Numbered from the stretch's first letter, positions 37,342-45,942 are shown. The stretch is 64,000 nucleotides of DNA from Moritella viscosa (GCA_000953735.1 LN554852.1:3421846-3485845), one strand, 5' to 3'. Made by a program: numbers and translations. Notes: generated from the sequence alone by a model not told the origin.

Positions 37342-37860
37342 TTATTTAGAGCCAGAAAGCATTTTACCTTGTGGTACATTATAAGAAACAAGACCACCTT
37401 TTTCTAACTTACCACCACTCGCTTCATGCCAATGTAACTGATCTAATTGGATGTAAGAAAGTGCGATACTTTCAAAAGGCTGTCCGCCATCAGAGCCACT
37501 CACGTTATATGAAACAAGGCGAGCCTTCTCTAGTTTTACTTGGAAATAAATGTCTGCACCAGAGCCATCTCGAGCTGGTTTGGTAAATACGATTTCAACA
37601 TTTTTACCTTCAGGACCAGGGCTGAATAGAAACGATAAAAGATCTTCAGAAGAACCATCAACTTCTTTCGAGATATTAACTTCACTCATAGCGACCATAC
37701 CTGAGTCAGAGTTTGTACCGTTACCAATATCCATAGCAACAGAACGCACCGCGCCCCAGCTATATGAATTTAATGCAAACCAACCCTCTCCAGGTAAACC
37801 TTCTGCCGTAGCTCCGCCGTCAACTTTAACGCCATCTATACGCATATAAATACTAGCCAT
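37342..37860 (-). CDS. hcp: T6SS tube protein Hcp (TssD)
   Basis: A 172-residue protein that stacks in hexameric rings to form the secreted inner tube. MASIYMRIDGVKVDGGATAE followed by GWFALNSYSWGAVRS is the classical Hcp opening, with later VNISKEVDGSSEDLLSFLFS and FESIALSYIQLDQLHWHEAS. There is no C-terminal effector extension. AAGAGGA lies ahead of the ATG, and the 217-bp spacer to tssA probably holds a separate promoter. A hairpin after the stop may allow hcp to be made in excess over the sheath genes. Confidence 0.97.
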   Translation of the reverse strand: MASIYMRIDGVKVDGGATAEGLPGEGWFALNSYSWGAVRSVAMDIGNGTNSDSGMVAMSEVNISKEVDGSSEDLLSFLFSPGPEGKNVEIVFTKPARDGSGADIYFQVKLEKARLVSYNVSGSDGGQPFESIALSYIQLDQLHWHEASGGKLEKGGLVSYNVPQGKMLSGSK

Positions 37861-38077
37861 AATTACTATCCTCTTTTTAATTAAAATTCAGTAACAGTAT
37901 AAATTTCTCATCAGCACATTGCTTAGAGTTAATTTCTGTTCTGTTTTTGTGGTTTCATATAATTTGTTTTATTTGTAATCATCACAGACAAAACAGGTTT
38001 TATTTTTACAATTAATTTTATTCCGAATCTCAGAGCGTGCTTTTAACAGAGCTAACTAAACATAACCAACGAATCAG

Positions 38078-39493
38078 TTACCACGACAAAGAGTTACTGG
38101 AACTTGAATTAGTTTCCGCTTTTTGCACTACGTTACGGTTAACATTTTCCGTATCAATAACGTTAGATGTGGATTTATCAGTCATAATTTCGCGACTTTC
38201 GTTAGCTACAGCGGCGTCAACTGATGTTTCTTTTTTAAACGAGGCTACATTTACAACCGGTCTGGATATCGGTTCCTGGTAAACTTTTTTTGCCACTTCT
38301 GGTAATGCAATTTTACCGTCTTCATCCAACCCTGTTAGATTAAACACTCGATTAATCGTATCAGCTTGATTTAAAAGCAATTCACTCATTAACTCAGGTA
38401 ATGGCATATAACCCCAGCGAATGGCTTTCTCAAGTAAATACGCAACCGGACTATGCGGTTCAACTTTTCTAAAGTAATCTGCAATTTCACGAAGTTGATG
38501 AAATGCTTGATCGCGATTACAGCCTTGAGTTTCTGCAAGTGAGCCAAATGATACGTGGTTTATATCCGCCTGCTGCGAAGCTTTATTCGTTAATTCGACG
38601 TGGCTGACATCATTCTCAGGTTCAATGTCGGGAACAACTCCGGCAACATCTATTTGTGGTATGTCATCGTTTGTTTTCTCTAATTTTGCTTTCAGCCCAC
38701 TTATAAACTCAATTGCGGTAAGCATCTTGCTTATAAGATCAATAACAAATTTAAAACCAATAGGTGACAATTGAGATTGTTTACAGATTTCAATAATATT
38801 CTGATCTATCATCCCTACGCTTTTTTTAATTTCGGTTAAATTATCGATTAGCGCGACAACTCGAGTTCGATCCGACAATGCCTGTTGATGGTATTGACTC
38901 CGTAATTCAGCTAAATTCCCTTTATGTTCTGCGCTCTGGTAACGGGCATAATCTAGATCACCAATTAAAGGGACCATTAATAAGGGAGCATGTAATAACC
39001 CACTTTCTTCACTTTCCCCGACAAGCTGAACAAATGCTTTTATTTTGAATGCATTAATTTCTTTATTTTTTTCATTCGGATCGTCTGACTTTATCTTATT
39101 CTCTGGCAATACAGGCTGGAGCGTATCCCAATGTTGACTGACTAATTCTTGTAGCCACAACGCCATTTCTTTTGCCCCTGACAAGCTTGGATCAATAATA
39201 ATTTGCGCGGCTAACATCCAACCAGAGAGCTCAATATCACGAGTCGTATGAGTAAAAACATCGTTAAGACTCAGTGCTAATTCACCCCAATTCAGGCTAT
39301 TTTCTTCAAGTAAAGAATCTAGTTCACTAGCCTCGGGATGCGTAGTCAGTTTTCTCAATGAGGTTTGTGCTAAATTAAATTCATTACGTAATGGTCTAAA
39401 TTTTTGTTTATCTGCTTTTAAATACACACCACAAAAATTATCAGCTATTAACGGTGTTTGTAATGCATTACGTTTTGCTACATTAAATTTCAT
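38078..39493 (-). CDS. tssA: T6SS protein TssA (ImpA_N domain)
   Basis: The chosen start is the ATG at 39491-39493 (MKFNVAKRNAL), preceded by GAGAG; a 13-residue longer frame begins at 39532 without a visible ribosome binding site. The protein has about 471 residues. The N-terminal ImpA_N domain covers about residues 15-130 (ETs like NSLNWGELALSLNDVFTHTT, then DIELSGWMLAAQIIIDPSLS and WLQELVSQHWDTLQPVLPEN). The C-terminal block RDQAFHQLREIADYFRKVEP followed by HSPVAYLLEKAIRWGYMPLP is the other TssA hallmark. TssA primes baseplate and sheath assembly. It is the first minus-strand gene of the divergent T6SS centre, 217 bp before hcp. Confidence 0.92.
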   Translation of the reverse strand: MKFNVAKRNALQTPLIADNFCGVYLKADKQKFRPLRNEFNLAQTSLRKLTTHPEASELDSLLEENSLNWGELALSLNDVFTHTTRDIELSGWMLAAQIIIDPSLSGAKEMALWLQELVSQHWDTLQPVLPENKIKSDDPNEKNKEINAFKIKAFVQLVGESEESGLLHAPLLMVPLIGDLDYARYQSAEHKGNLAELRSQYHQQALSDRTRVVALIDNLTEIKKSVGMIDQNIIEICKQSQLSPIGFKFVIDLISKMLTAIEFISGLKAKLEKTNDDIPQIDVAGVVPDIEPENDVSHVELTNKASQQADINHVSFGSLAETQGCNRDQAFHQLREIADYFRKVEPHSPVAYLLEKAIRWGYMPLPELMSELLLNQADTINRVFNLTGLDEDGKIALPEVAKKVYQEPISRPVVNVASFKKETSVDAAVANESREIMTDKSTSNVIDTENVNRNVVQKAETNSSSSNSLSW

Positions 39494-39532
39494 TATTTCG
39501 CAACTCTCATTAATTAGTAATAACTGACTCAT

Positions 39533-39842
39533 TCATTAATAATGAAATATAATATTTATACTCTAAATAAATATCATTATTCGATGTGATAATATTTACA
39601 GCTTAAATTATTTAAAATTAATTACACTCTACTTTTAAAGATAATATCAGTAAGAATATCAATTAAATAATATTAAAGATCTCATCGGACCAGATTAAGC
39701 CACACATGTACTATGGTAATTAAAATTGAAAACGCTAATTTTAAAAATAAACTAAAAATAATAAACACAAAATAGATTATTTAAGGTTAAAATATCTATT
39801 CAACTTATTAAGAGCACCTATAAATTGGTATTGGAACATCCA
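39533..39842. other. AT-rich divergent spacer between tssA and vgrG, left part
   Basis: About 310 bp of very AT-rich sequence without a convincing gene. It must carry the tssA promoter; many TATAAT-like hexamers make it impossible to choose one. Such AT-rich regions are typical targets of H-NS-type silencers (inference). Confidence 0.5.
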
Positions 39843-39912
39843 CTTGCTATTACTTGCTACAACTTATTACTATTTGTTACAGTTCGTTACAATTTGTTAC
39901 TGTTTATTATTT
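39843..39912. repeat. Seven imperfect 10-bp direct repeats (TTGTTAC-type) between tssA and vgrG
   Basis: Seven consecutive 10-bp units read CTTGCTATTA, CTTGCTACAA, CTTATTACTA, TTTGTTACAG, TTCGTTACAA, TTTGTTACTG, TTTATTATTT. The shared core is approximately TTGTTAC. The period is close to one DNA turn, so each core faces the same side of the helix. This looks like an array of regulator binding sites or a bend, in the divergent T6SS promoter region. Confidence 0.6.
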
Positions 39913-39942
39913 GAATTTAAAATTTAAATAATAAACATTTTT
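39902..39942 (+). promoter_or_regulatory. AT-rich hairpin in the vgrG leader
   Basis: An 11-bp perfect stem (39902-39912 with 39926-39936), extendable to 15 bp with one mismatch, is followed by ATTTTTAT. It could be a weak terminator, an attenuator ahead of vgrG, or an operator overlapping the last of the 10-bp repeats. Confidence 0.4.
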
Positions 39943-40047
39943 ATAGCAGGAAGATAATCAATATATTATCAACGCATGAAGCAAGGTTAACCAATACAAT
40001 AATCTAATTTTTTTATCACAATTTTATAACGAAAAGTGAGTAACGAC

Positions 40048-42054
40048 ATGTCAGCTAGCCACTATAATGAAGAACAACGTCCTATTATTGCAAAGCTAGA
40101 TGGCAAAGGGCCTTTCATTGTCACTCAGTTAACCGTAAAAGAGTCCATTTCTGATTCATCCCACTTTATCGTATCTCTCATATCTAGAGAGAAGATCTCA
40201 GAAAAATTACTTGGCAAAGGCATTTTGATTCAATATTCAGCAGGGATTGAAGGGAATAGAAAAAATACTCGACGTTTCCTTGCTCTGATTTCATCCCTTG
40301 AGAACATTGAATTTAGTGTTGAAAAGCAGCTCTATAAATATCGTATTGAAGCTATTGATCCTTTATCAATCTTTGCTTTTAGAACTACAAGTCGCAGCTT
40401 TCAAGGAATGACAAGTAAACGAATAATAGAAAATGTGTTATCTGATTCTGGGCTCAAAGGTTATTTTAAGCTGTCCCCCCGGACGGCAGGTAGCAAACAC
40501 GACTATTGTATTCAGTTTAATGAAACCGATTTAAATTTTATTAAACGATTAATGGCCTTTGAAGGATGGCATTATCACTGCAATCACACAGGCAACCAAC
40601 CGTCTGTTGTGATTGCAGACAGTAATCAAGACTTTGGTAAAGCTGACAATGATAAAATACCTTTCATCATTCAAGCCAACGATAAAGTATTTGCGATTAC
40701 CCAGTGGCATTGCCGCAACCAGTTAGGATCAACGAAACTATACCTCTCTGATCATAGCGAAGAACTAGCTGAATGCTTTAATAGTGGAAATCGAAATACT
40801 ACGGCCAAAGTAAACAACATTGTATTAAGTGAATACTTTTTTGGGCAAGGTAATACCAATAAAAATGGTATTCGCGACGCAGCAAAACGCCAAATGGAAA
40901 GTGTAGATTGTCAAAAAACATTATTCCAAGCGCAATCAGCTATTCCCTCTTTAGGCGCAGGTTTACGCTTTAATCTCACCGAACATACTGATTCAGACTA
41001 CAACCAAGAATATGTCATCATCCAAGCAGAACATTATTTTGAAGCCCATGAAAATGGAGCGAACGTTGAATATAAAAATAGTTTCAAATGTATTCCTTTC
41101 AGTACTCCTTTGCGTCCTCCTTTTATTAATAAACCGAGCATAAATCACATTCAAAGCGCAGAAGTAACAGGGCCTAGTGGCGAAGACGTTAACCAAGATA
41201 AGTTGGGTCGAATAAAAGTTCATTTCCATTGGGATAGAGACGCTAAAAAAGACGAAAATAGTTCTTGCTGGATCCCAGTTGCACAAGCAACAGCAAGTAA
41301 TGGTTTCGGGGTACAGTTTATACCTCGTATTGGCGACGAGGTGTTAGTCAGTTTTATTGATGGAGACCCAGATCGTCCCGTAGTTTCAGGTTCTATTTAT
41401 AACGGTAAAAATAGACCTCCTTATAATACCGCAACCCAAAGCGGAATAAAAACTCGCACGACGCCCAATGGTAGCGCCAACACAGGCAATGAACTGCGCT
41501 TTGAAGATAAAAAAGACAAAGAAGAAGTTTTTCTGCAAGCGGAAAAAGATTTCACTATGAATATCAAAAATGACTTGAAGCAAACTATCAAAGGCATTGC
41601 CCGTTGTGACGTTGAAAAAACAATGAATTGGCAAAGTAAAGAAACCATGACACTTGCTACGGAAGAAAAGTTAAGTGCTAGCGCAACCAAAGATCTAATA
41701 TTAAAATCAGATGCTACAATCAGCAGCAGTGCGGGTAAAAACAATGAACTTAGTGCATCCTCAAAAGTGAGCGTTGATGGTCAATCTATCGAACTAAAAG
41801 CTAAATCGAAGATCACATTATCAGTTGGTAGCTCTTCTATTGAATTAAGTCAGGATGGCATTACACTATCAGGCGCTAAAATAACAATCGCGGGTAAGGC
41901 GAAAGTAGACATCAAAGCCGCCTTGATCGATATAAAGAGTCAGGCAAAAGCGAGCGTCAAAGGCGCAATCGTAGAAATAAATGGCAGTGCCATGACACAA
42001 GTTAAAGCAGGTGCTATGGTACAAATTCAAGGCGCAATTGCGAAGGTTAATTAA
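40048..42054 (+). CDS. vgrG: T6SS spike protein VgrG (TssI)
   Basis: The preferred start is the ATG at 40048 (MSASHYNEEQ), with GTGAG upstream; a GTG at 40036 is also in frame. About 668 residues. The gp27-like part covers residues about 10-350 (TSRSFQGMTSKRIIENVLSD, FNETDLNFIKRLMAFEGWHY), then the gp5 OB-fold (LGRIKVHFHWDRDAKKDENS, FIPRIGDEVLVSFIDGDPDR, PVVSGSIYNGKNRPPY). The C-terminus is a beta-helix of short repeats (AKITIAGKAKVDIKAALIDI and similar), ending without an effector domain. It forms the trimeric tip over Hcp. It overlaps the next gene by one base, and the PAAR gene follows, so the three encode one spike unit. Confidence 0.95.
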   Translation: MSASHYNEEQRPIIAKLDGKGPFIVTQLTVKESISDSSHFIVSLISREKISEKLLGKGILIQYSAGIEGNRKNTRRFLALISSLENIEFSVEKQLYKYRIEAIDPLSIFAFRTTSRSFQGMTSKRIIENVLSDSGLKGYFKLSPRTAGSKHDYCIQFNETDLNFIKRLMAFEGWHYHCNHTGNQPSVVIADSNQDFGKADNDKIPFIIQANDKVFAITQWHCRNQLGSTKLYLSDHSEELAECFNSGNRNTTAKVNNIVLSEYFFGQGNTNKNGIRDAAKRQMESVDCQKTLFQAQSAIPSLGAGLRFNLTEHTDSDYNQEYVIIQAEHYFEAHENGANVEYKNSFKCIPFSTPLRPPFINKPSINHIQSAEVTGPSGEDVNQDKLGRIKVHFHWDRDAKKDENSSCWIPVAQATASNGFGVQFIPRIGDEVLVSFIDGDPDRPVVSGSIYNGKNRPPYNTATQSGIKTRTTPNGSANTGNELRFEDKKDKEEVFLQAEKDFTMNIKNDLKQTIKGIARCDVEKTMNWQSKETMTLATEEKLSASATKDLILKSDATISSSAGKNNELSASSKVSVDGQSIELKAKSKITLSVGSSSIELSQDGITLSGAKITIAGKAKVDIKAALIDIKSQAKASVKGAIVEINGSAMTQVKAGAMVQIQGAIAKVN

Positions 42055-42623
42055 TGGCTTATTTAAAAATCCCCCATAAAACAGCGAATGAAATTTTACG
42101 CTTATATGAGCCGAGCGATGAACTCAAAGAGTTAGCGACACAGTACAATGAGCCGGCAACATTGATTGAAGCAGGCATCGACGCAGAGCTATTCGGTGAT
42201 ATTGTAATTTTTCTAGCACACGCCCTTCCAGTCAGAGAAGCGATCTGGTGGGCCTGTTGCAGTGCAGAGCAACGTGACGATTGGAGCACCGATGAGGAAA
42301 ATGCTATCCGAGCAGCTAAAGCTTGGGTTAATGCTCCCGATGAAACATCACGTCGATTTGCGGAAAAAATGGCAATCAAAGCAGAATTACAAACAGGTGC
42401 AGGCTGGGTTGCTCAAGCTGCATTTTGGAGTGGCGGCAGCATGATTGCAATCGGAGAACCTATTATAGCTCCTCCTGAATACTTATATTCACATGCCGTT
42501 GCAGGTGCAATAAACCTATCAGCTGTAATGCCAGATGGATTAGACGCAAAAGAACGTTACTCGCATTACTTTGCTATGGGGTTAAATATCGCTCATGGCG
42601 GTAATGGTCAAATAGGAGTTTAA
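42054..42623 (+). CDS. Unknown protein between vgrG and the PAAR gene, possible spike adaptor
   Basis: A 189-residue protein with no signal peptide and no catalytic motif that I can identify; it may belong to the DUF6931 group, but that is from memory only. The N-terminal half has AATQY-type helical content and ALPVREAIWWACCSAEQRDD, the middle AVR-like EENAIRAAKAWVNAPDETSR, and the C-terminus a small-residue and aromatic-rich stretch (GAGWVAQAAFWSGGSMIAIG). It overlaps the vgrG stop by one base and ends two bases before the PAAR ATG, the classic position of an adaptor that loads a cargo or PAAR protein on the spike. It could equally be an effector. Confidence 0.55.
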   Translation: MAYLKIPHKTANEILRLYEPSDELKELATQYNEPATLIEAGIDAELFGDIVIFLAHALPVREAIWWACCSAEQRDDWSTDEENAIRAAKAWVNAPDETSRRFAEKMAIKAELQTGAGWVAQAAFWSGGSMIAIGEPIIAPPEYLYSHAVAGAINLSAVMPDGLDAKERYSHYFAMGLNIAHGGNGQIGV

Positions 42624-42625
42624 TC

Positions 42626-42922
42626 ATGTTACCCGCAGCCAGAGCAACTGATATGCATATATGCCCAATGCAGACTCCAGCCATCGTTCCCATCCCGCAT
42701 GTAGGAGGACCTTTATTACCTCTGCCTTCTACTGTTTTAATTGGTAATATGCCAGCCGCGACATTAGGTCAACCATGTATTTGCGTTGGGCCACCAGACA
42801 GTGTGGTCAAGGGTAGTGCTACAGTGCTTATTAACAGTAAACCAGCAGCTCGAATGGGTGATACTACCGCACACGGAGGAGTTATTATCATAGGTATGCC
42901 AACGGTCTTAATTGGCGGATAA
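42626..42922 (+). CDS. T6SS PAAR-domain spike tip protein
   Basis: A 98-residue, single-domain PAAR protein that sharpens the VgrG tip. The motifs PAARATDMHIC, PAATLGQPCIC and PAARMGDTTAHGG are visible, and the Cys/His residues can bind the structural metal ion. AGGAG lies 8 bases before the ATG. There is no C-terminal toxin extension. It is the last gene of the vgrG unit. Confidence 0.95.
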   Translation: MLPAARATDMHICPMQTPAIVPIPHVGGPLLPLPSTVLIGNMPAATLGQPCICVGPPDSVVKGSATVLINSKPAARMGDTTAHGGVIIIGMPTVLIGG

Positions 42923-43055
42923 ATTCAAACATAACGGTTGAATTTACCCGTATTGACATCCGGCAGTCGTCGAGGTTACTTCATCTAAGCAGGCTTTAGT
43001 TTTTTCACTAATACAAACTACTGGAACATGTCTCGGCACTCCAGTTAAAAGCCTC

Positions 43056-43391
43056 TTAAAGCGCAGCAGCTTCTACTTCAGCTACAAGCGCATTCAGTTG
43101 CGCAACAGTGTCTTTGATTTCACTGCGGAAATCATCAGCAACTGTTGCACCTGGTAGTACTAGATAAGCCTCAAGCTGTACCACTAACAATTTCAATAAC
43201 GCAGAGTAAGTCGCTGTGTTTTGCTCTTCTTCTAGCGCTAGCAATGCAATGTTAATCGCAAAGTGTTTTGTTTCAGGCTGGTCTTTTTTAGCTAGGTGTT
43301 TATTTACTTTTAACTCAGCATAATCAACGAACTGTAATTTAGTGTCGATATCATTGTTTAACTTTTCTAAAAATTGTGTATTGTCAGTCAT
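43056..43391 (-). CDS. Hypothetical protein, 111 residues
   Basis: I do not recognise the family. It is acidic and mostly alpha-helical (FLEKLNNDIDTKLQFVDYAE, HFAINIALLALEEEQNTATY, LLKLLVVQLEAYLVLPGATV, then a C-terminal helix NALVAEVEAAAL), with no signal peptide or membrane helix. AAAGG precedes the ATG by about 8 bases. It lies alone between the PAAR gene and the tRNA operon. Codon pattern and ribosome binding site support a real gene; the function is unknown. Confidence 0.7.
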   Translation of the reverse strand: MTDNTQFLEKLNNDIDTKLQFVDYAELKVNKHLAKKDQPETKHFAINIALLALEEEQNTATYSALLKLLVVQLEAYLVLPGATVADDFRSEIKDTVAQLNALVAEVEAAAL

Positions 43392-43457
43392 AAATAGGCC
43401 TTTGTTGTTAAATGCTTACTTAAACAATAAGTAGCACGATTTTGAAAAACGTCAAAA

Positions 43458-43490
43458 CGAAAAAAGCCTGCTCAATGAGCAGGCTTTTCC
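43458..43490 (-). terminator. Intrinsic terminator of the tRNA operon
   Basis: A near-perfect inverted repeat (43462-43474 with 43476-43488; core AGCCTGCTCA/TGAGCAGGCT) is followed on the minus strand by UUUUUUCG. It lies 27 bp after the last tRNA gene. The opposite strand also ends in UUUU, so it may act both ways. Confidence 0.8.
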
Positions 43491-43516
43491 AAATTCCAAT
43501 CACTTGGAAAAATAAG

Positions 43517-43593
43517 TGGTCGGTGATAGAGGATTCGAACCTCTGACCCCCTGGTCCCAAACCAGGTGCGCTACCAAGCTGCGCTAATCACCG
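43517..43593 (-). tRNA. tRNA-Pro (anticodon TGG), promoter-distal copy
   Basis: 77 nt with encoded CCA (complement of 43517-43519). The acceptor stem CGGTGAT/ATCACCG, anticodon loop TTTGGGA and T-arm GGTTCGAATCC are all present. It is identical to the copy at 43970-44046. Confidence 0.97.
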
Positions 43594-43597
43594 AACA

Positions 43598-43682
43598 TGG
43601 TGCGGAAGGAGAGACTTGAACTCTCACACCTTGCGATACTAGAACCTAAATCTAGCGCGTCTACCAATTCCGCCACTTCCGC
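43598..43682 (-). tRNA. tRNA-Leu (anticodon TAG)
   Basis: 85 nt with encoded CCA. Acceptor stem GCGGAAG/CTTCCGC, anticodon stem-loop CTAGA-TTTAGGT-TCTAG and the long variable arm of class II tRNAs are visible. Confidence 0.96.
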
Positions 43683-43752
43683 ACAAACTATCAACTTATC
43701 AGCGGTAACTCTGACAAGGGTAGATAACGTCACATTAGTGAGTTATCAAATA

Positions 43753-43829
43753 TGGGGCGACTGAAGGGGATTGAACCCTCGACAACCGGAATCACAATCC
43801 GGGGCTCTACCAACTGAGCTACAACCGCC
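43753..43829 (-). tRNA. tRNA-His (anticodon GTG)
   Basis: 77 nt including the encoded extra 5' G that pairs with C73, the identity element of tRNA-His, and an encoded CCA. The anticodon stem-loop is CCGGA-TTGTGAT-TCCGG. Confidence 0.97.
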
Positions 43830-43891
43830 ACAAACTTTTACATCAACCCGTTTTGGTAAACGAATCAACTTCTACTTTTACGTAGATAATA

Positions 43892-43968
43892 TGGTGACCC
43901 CTATAGGATTCGAACCTATGGCCTACGGCTTAGAAGGCCGTTGCTCTATCCAACTGAGCTAAGGGGTC
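43892..43968 (-). tRNA. tRNA-Arg (anticodon TCT)
   Basis: 77 nt with encoded CCA. Acceptor stem GACCCCT/AGGGGTC and anticodon stem-loop ACGGC-CTTCTAA-GCCGT give anticodon TCT. Confidence 0.97.
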
Positions 43969-43969
43969 G

Positions 43970-44046
43970 TGGTCGGTGATAGAGGATTCGAACCTCTGAC
44001 CCCCTGGTCCCAAACCAGGTGCGCTACCAAGCTGCGCTAATCACCG
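43970..44046 (-). tRNA. tRNA-Pro (anticodon TGG), promoter-proximal copy
   Basis: 77 nt with encoded CCA, identical in sequence to the copy at 43517-43593. It lies one base before tRNA-Arg and is the first gene of the operon. Confidence 0.97.
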
Positions 44047-44081
44047 AAAGTGTTGAAGACTACGTCTGTCAACGAGGGTGG

Positions 44082-44110
44082 ATATTACAGAGTTGCCCTG
44101 TACTCGTCAA
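44082..44110 (-). promoter_or_regulatory. tRNA operon promoter with GC-rich discriminator
   Basis: On the minus strand the -35 box is TTGACG (44105-44110) and the -10 box is TAATAT (44082-44087), with a 17-bp spacer. CCACCC follows the -10 box, the kind of GC-rich discriminator expected of a stringently controlled stable-RNA promoter. The start would be about 30 bp before the first tRNA. Confidence 0.75.
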
Positions 44111-44278
44111 ATAGTTTATCTAAGTGAAGAAACAACTGCCTAATACTTATACACCAAGCGAGATTATAACAACAATATGCATGATTTCAGGACTAATTGC
44201 AGACTTTTTACTAAATAGTAACGCAAATCAATAACAAAGCAGGTTTCAATTAACCTACTGAGCGACGTTCTAATCTGC

Positions 44279-44872
44279 TTATACTAGCTCTGCAACCACA
44301 GTTTCAGACCATGATTCTAAATTTAGCTTTGCTAATTCGTCCGCAGCTAAAAAACCAGCTAAGTTCAACGCGTCTTCTTTGCTCGTCACAACAAGGTCTG
44401 CATGTACTTCAGCAACTAATACAATACCTAAATGTACTTCATCAACCGGTGTGACGTCTTTAGAAAGATAACCAATTGTTGTCATCCCTAGGAAATCACT
44501 CTCAGTTAGACCTAACTCTTCATGTAATTCACGATACATACCAGTGCGTAACGTATCTGTTAGTTGGAATACACCTTTTGCATCATAAACCGCATCGACA
44601 GCGTCAACGTGGCCGCCAATGCCAATACTGAATAAATTATGTAAGCGAGATTCACCACCCGATACAGAACGCTCGTATGCTAGGTATTTATCACCCTGCT
44701 TTACAACTACATAAGGAATAAGCTGACGGAATTTAGGATTTGTTTCTAACAGTGCACGCTGCATAATAACAACATCTTTACTTTCGATATTAACAGTTGA
44801 GCTGTCAATTAAACGGGTCGAGGGTGCTGCTACGTCTGCAAAAACGGAAATAATATGCTCTTGGTGTTTCAC
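44279..44872 (-). CDS. Nudix family hydrolase
   Basis: A 197-residue protein. The Nudix-type segment begins GIGGHVDAVDAV and ends TGMYRELHEELGL, which holds the metal-binding RExxEExG core; an insertion of about 15 residues separates the first Gly from the core, unlike the compact canonical box. The substrate, a nucleoside diphosphate linked to another group, cannot be told from sequence. The start is GTG at 44870-44872 with AGGTAAG ahead of it. The gene is divergent from folD. Confidence 0.78.
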   Translation of the reverse strand: MKHQEHIISVFADVAAPSTRLIDSSTVNIESKDVVIMQRALLETNPKFRQLIPYVVVKQGDKYLAYERSVSGGESRLHNLFSIGIGGHVDAVDAVYDAKGVFQLTDTLRTGMYRELHEELGLTESDFLGMTTIGYLSKDVTPVDEVHLGIVLVAEVHADLVVTSKEDALNLAGFLAADELAKLNLESWSETVVAELV

Positions 44873-45027
44873 TGTTACTTACCTAAATAATTCAAAGCAT
44901 CTTTATAACCAAATACGCCCTGTTTGTCACTCCAATTAGATAATTATTTATCTATATCAATTGCTGACAAACTGGTGTTTTAGTGCGAAAATGGCCCAAC
45001 TTTCTAACCAAGAGATTAATAAACTCA

Positions 45028-45885
45028 ATGACTGCTCAAATCATTAATGGAAAAAATATTTCTCAGCAAGTTCGTAAGAATGTAGCTGAAGAAGTGGCTA
45101 CGCGTACTGCTCAAGGATTACGCGCCCCGGGTCTTGCTGTGATTTTAGTGGGTGCCGATCCGGCATCACAAGTATATGTTGGGAGTAAACGTCGAGCCTG
45201 TGAAGAAGTAGGCTTCGTTTCTAAATCTTACGATCTTGAAAGAGATAGCTCACAAGAGACTTTATTAGCATTAATTGATGAGCTAAATGCAGATACCACG
45301 ATTGATGGAATATTAGTGCAGCTGCCTTTACCTGAGCATATTGATACCACTGTTGTGTTGGAACATATTCGCCCAGACAAAGATGTTGATGGTTTTCATC
45401 CTTATAACGTAGGTCGTTTATCACAGCGTATCCCTGCATTACGTCCTTGCACACCAAAAGGTATTATTACACTACTTGAATCAACAGGTGTTGACTTACA
45501 TGGTCTAGATGCTGTTGTTGTTGGCGCGTCGAATATTGTTGGTCGCCCTATGACGCTTGAATTATTACTTGCAGGTTGTACAACGACAACATGTCACCGT
45601 TTCACTAAAAACCTAGAAGAGCATGTACGTCGTGCCGATTTAGTTGTAGTTGCAGTTGGTCGCCCTAACTTTATTCCAGGTGAATGGATCAAGAAAGGCG
45701 CAATGGTAGTCGATGTTGGTATTAACCGTTTAGAAAATGGCAAACTTGTTGGTGATGTTGGCTTTGAAGTAGCAAAAGAAAATGCTTCTTTCATTACCCC
45801 TGTACCAGGTGGTGTTGGTCCAATGACAGTTGCAAGCTTGATCGAGAATACCTTAATCTCTTGCCGTGATTACCATTCAAAGTAA
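45028..45885 (+). CDS. folD: Methylenetetrahydrofolate dehydrogenase/cyclohydrolase FolD
   Basis: A bifunctional enzyme that interconverts 5,10-methylene-, methenyl- and 10-formyl-tetrahydrofolate with NADP+. The chosen start is the ATG at 45028 ([12 protein letters not shown]), 285 residues, the family's usual length; a GTG-initiated longer frame at 44983 lacks a ribosome binding site. Motifs seen: [14 protein letters not shown] (catalytic Lys), [46 protein letters not shown] and [15 protein letters not shown]. It stands alone, ending in a strong terminator. Confidence 0.97.
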   Translation: MTAQIINGKNISQQVRKNVAEEVATRTAQGLRAPGLAVILVGADPASQVYVGSKRRACEEVGFVSKSYDLERDSSQETLLALIDELNADTTIDGILVQLPLPEHIDTTVVLEHIRPDKDVDGFHPYNVGRLSQRIPALRPCTPKGIITLLESTGVDLHGLDAVVVGASNIVGRPMTLELLLAGCTTTTCHRFTKNLEEHVRRADLVVVAVGRPNFIPGEWIKKGAMVVDVGINRLENGKLVGDVGFEVAKENASFITPVPGGVGPMTVASLIENTLISCRDYHSK

Positions 45886-45942
45886 TCAATAAGCAACCAG
45901 TTACAAATAGTACGTCATAAATCATCACGTATTATAAATAAT

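Noticed and set aside
39820-39860. Possible sigma-54 promoter (TTGGAACATCCACTTGCTAT) before vgrG
   Set aside because: The GG and GC dinucleotides are 11 bases apart, not the required 10, and the C of the GGCAC element is missing.
39843-39912. CRISPR-like array
   Set aside because: The units are contiguous 10-mers with no spacers, too short for CRISPR repeats, and no cas genes are near.
40048-42054. VgrG carrying a C-terminal effector domain
   Set aside because: The C-terminus consists only of beta-helix-like repeats and ends at the usual length for a spike without extension.
43771-43962. 63-codon plus-strand frame across the tRNA genes
   Set aside because: It lies inside the tRNA-His and tRNA-Arg genes on the other strand and is an artefact of their conserved sequence.
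44983-45027. Longer FolD start at the GTG
   Set aside because: It adds 15 residues not typical of FolD and lacks a Shine-Dalgarno sequence, while the ATG at 45028 fits the family N-terminus.
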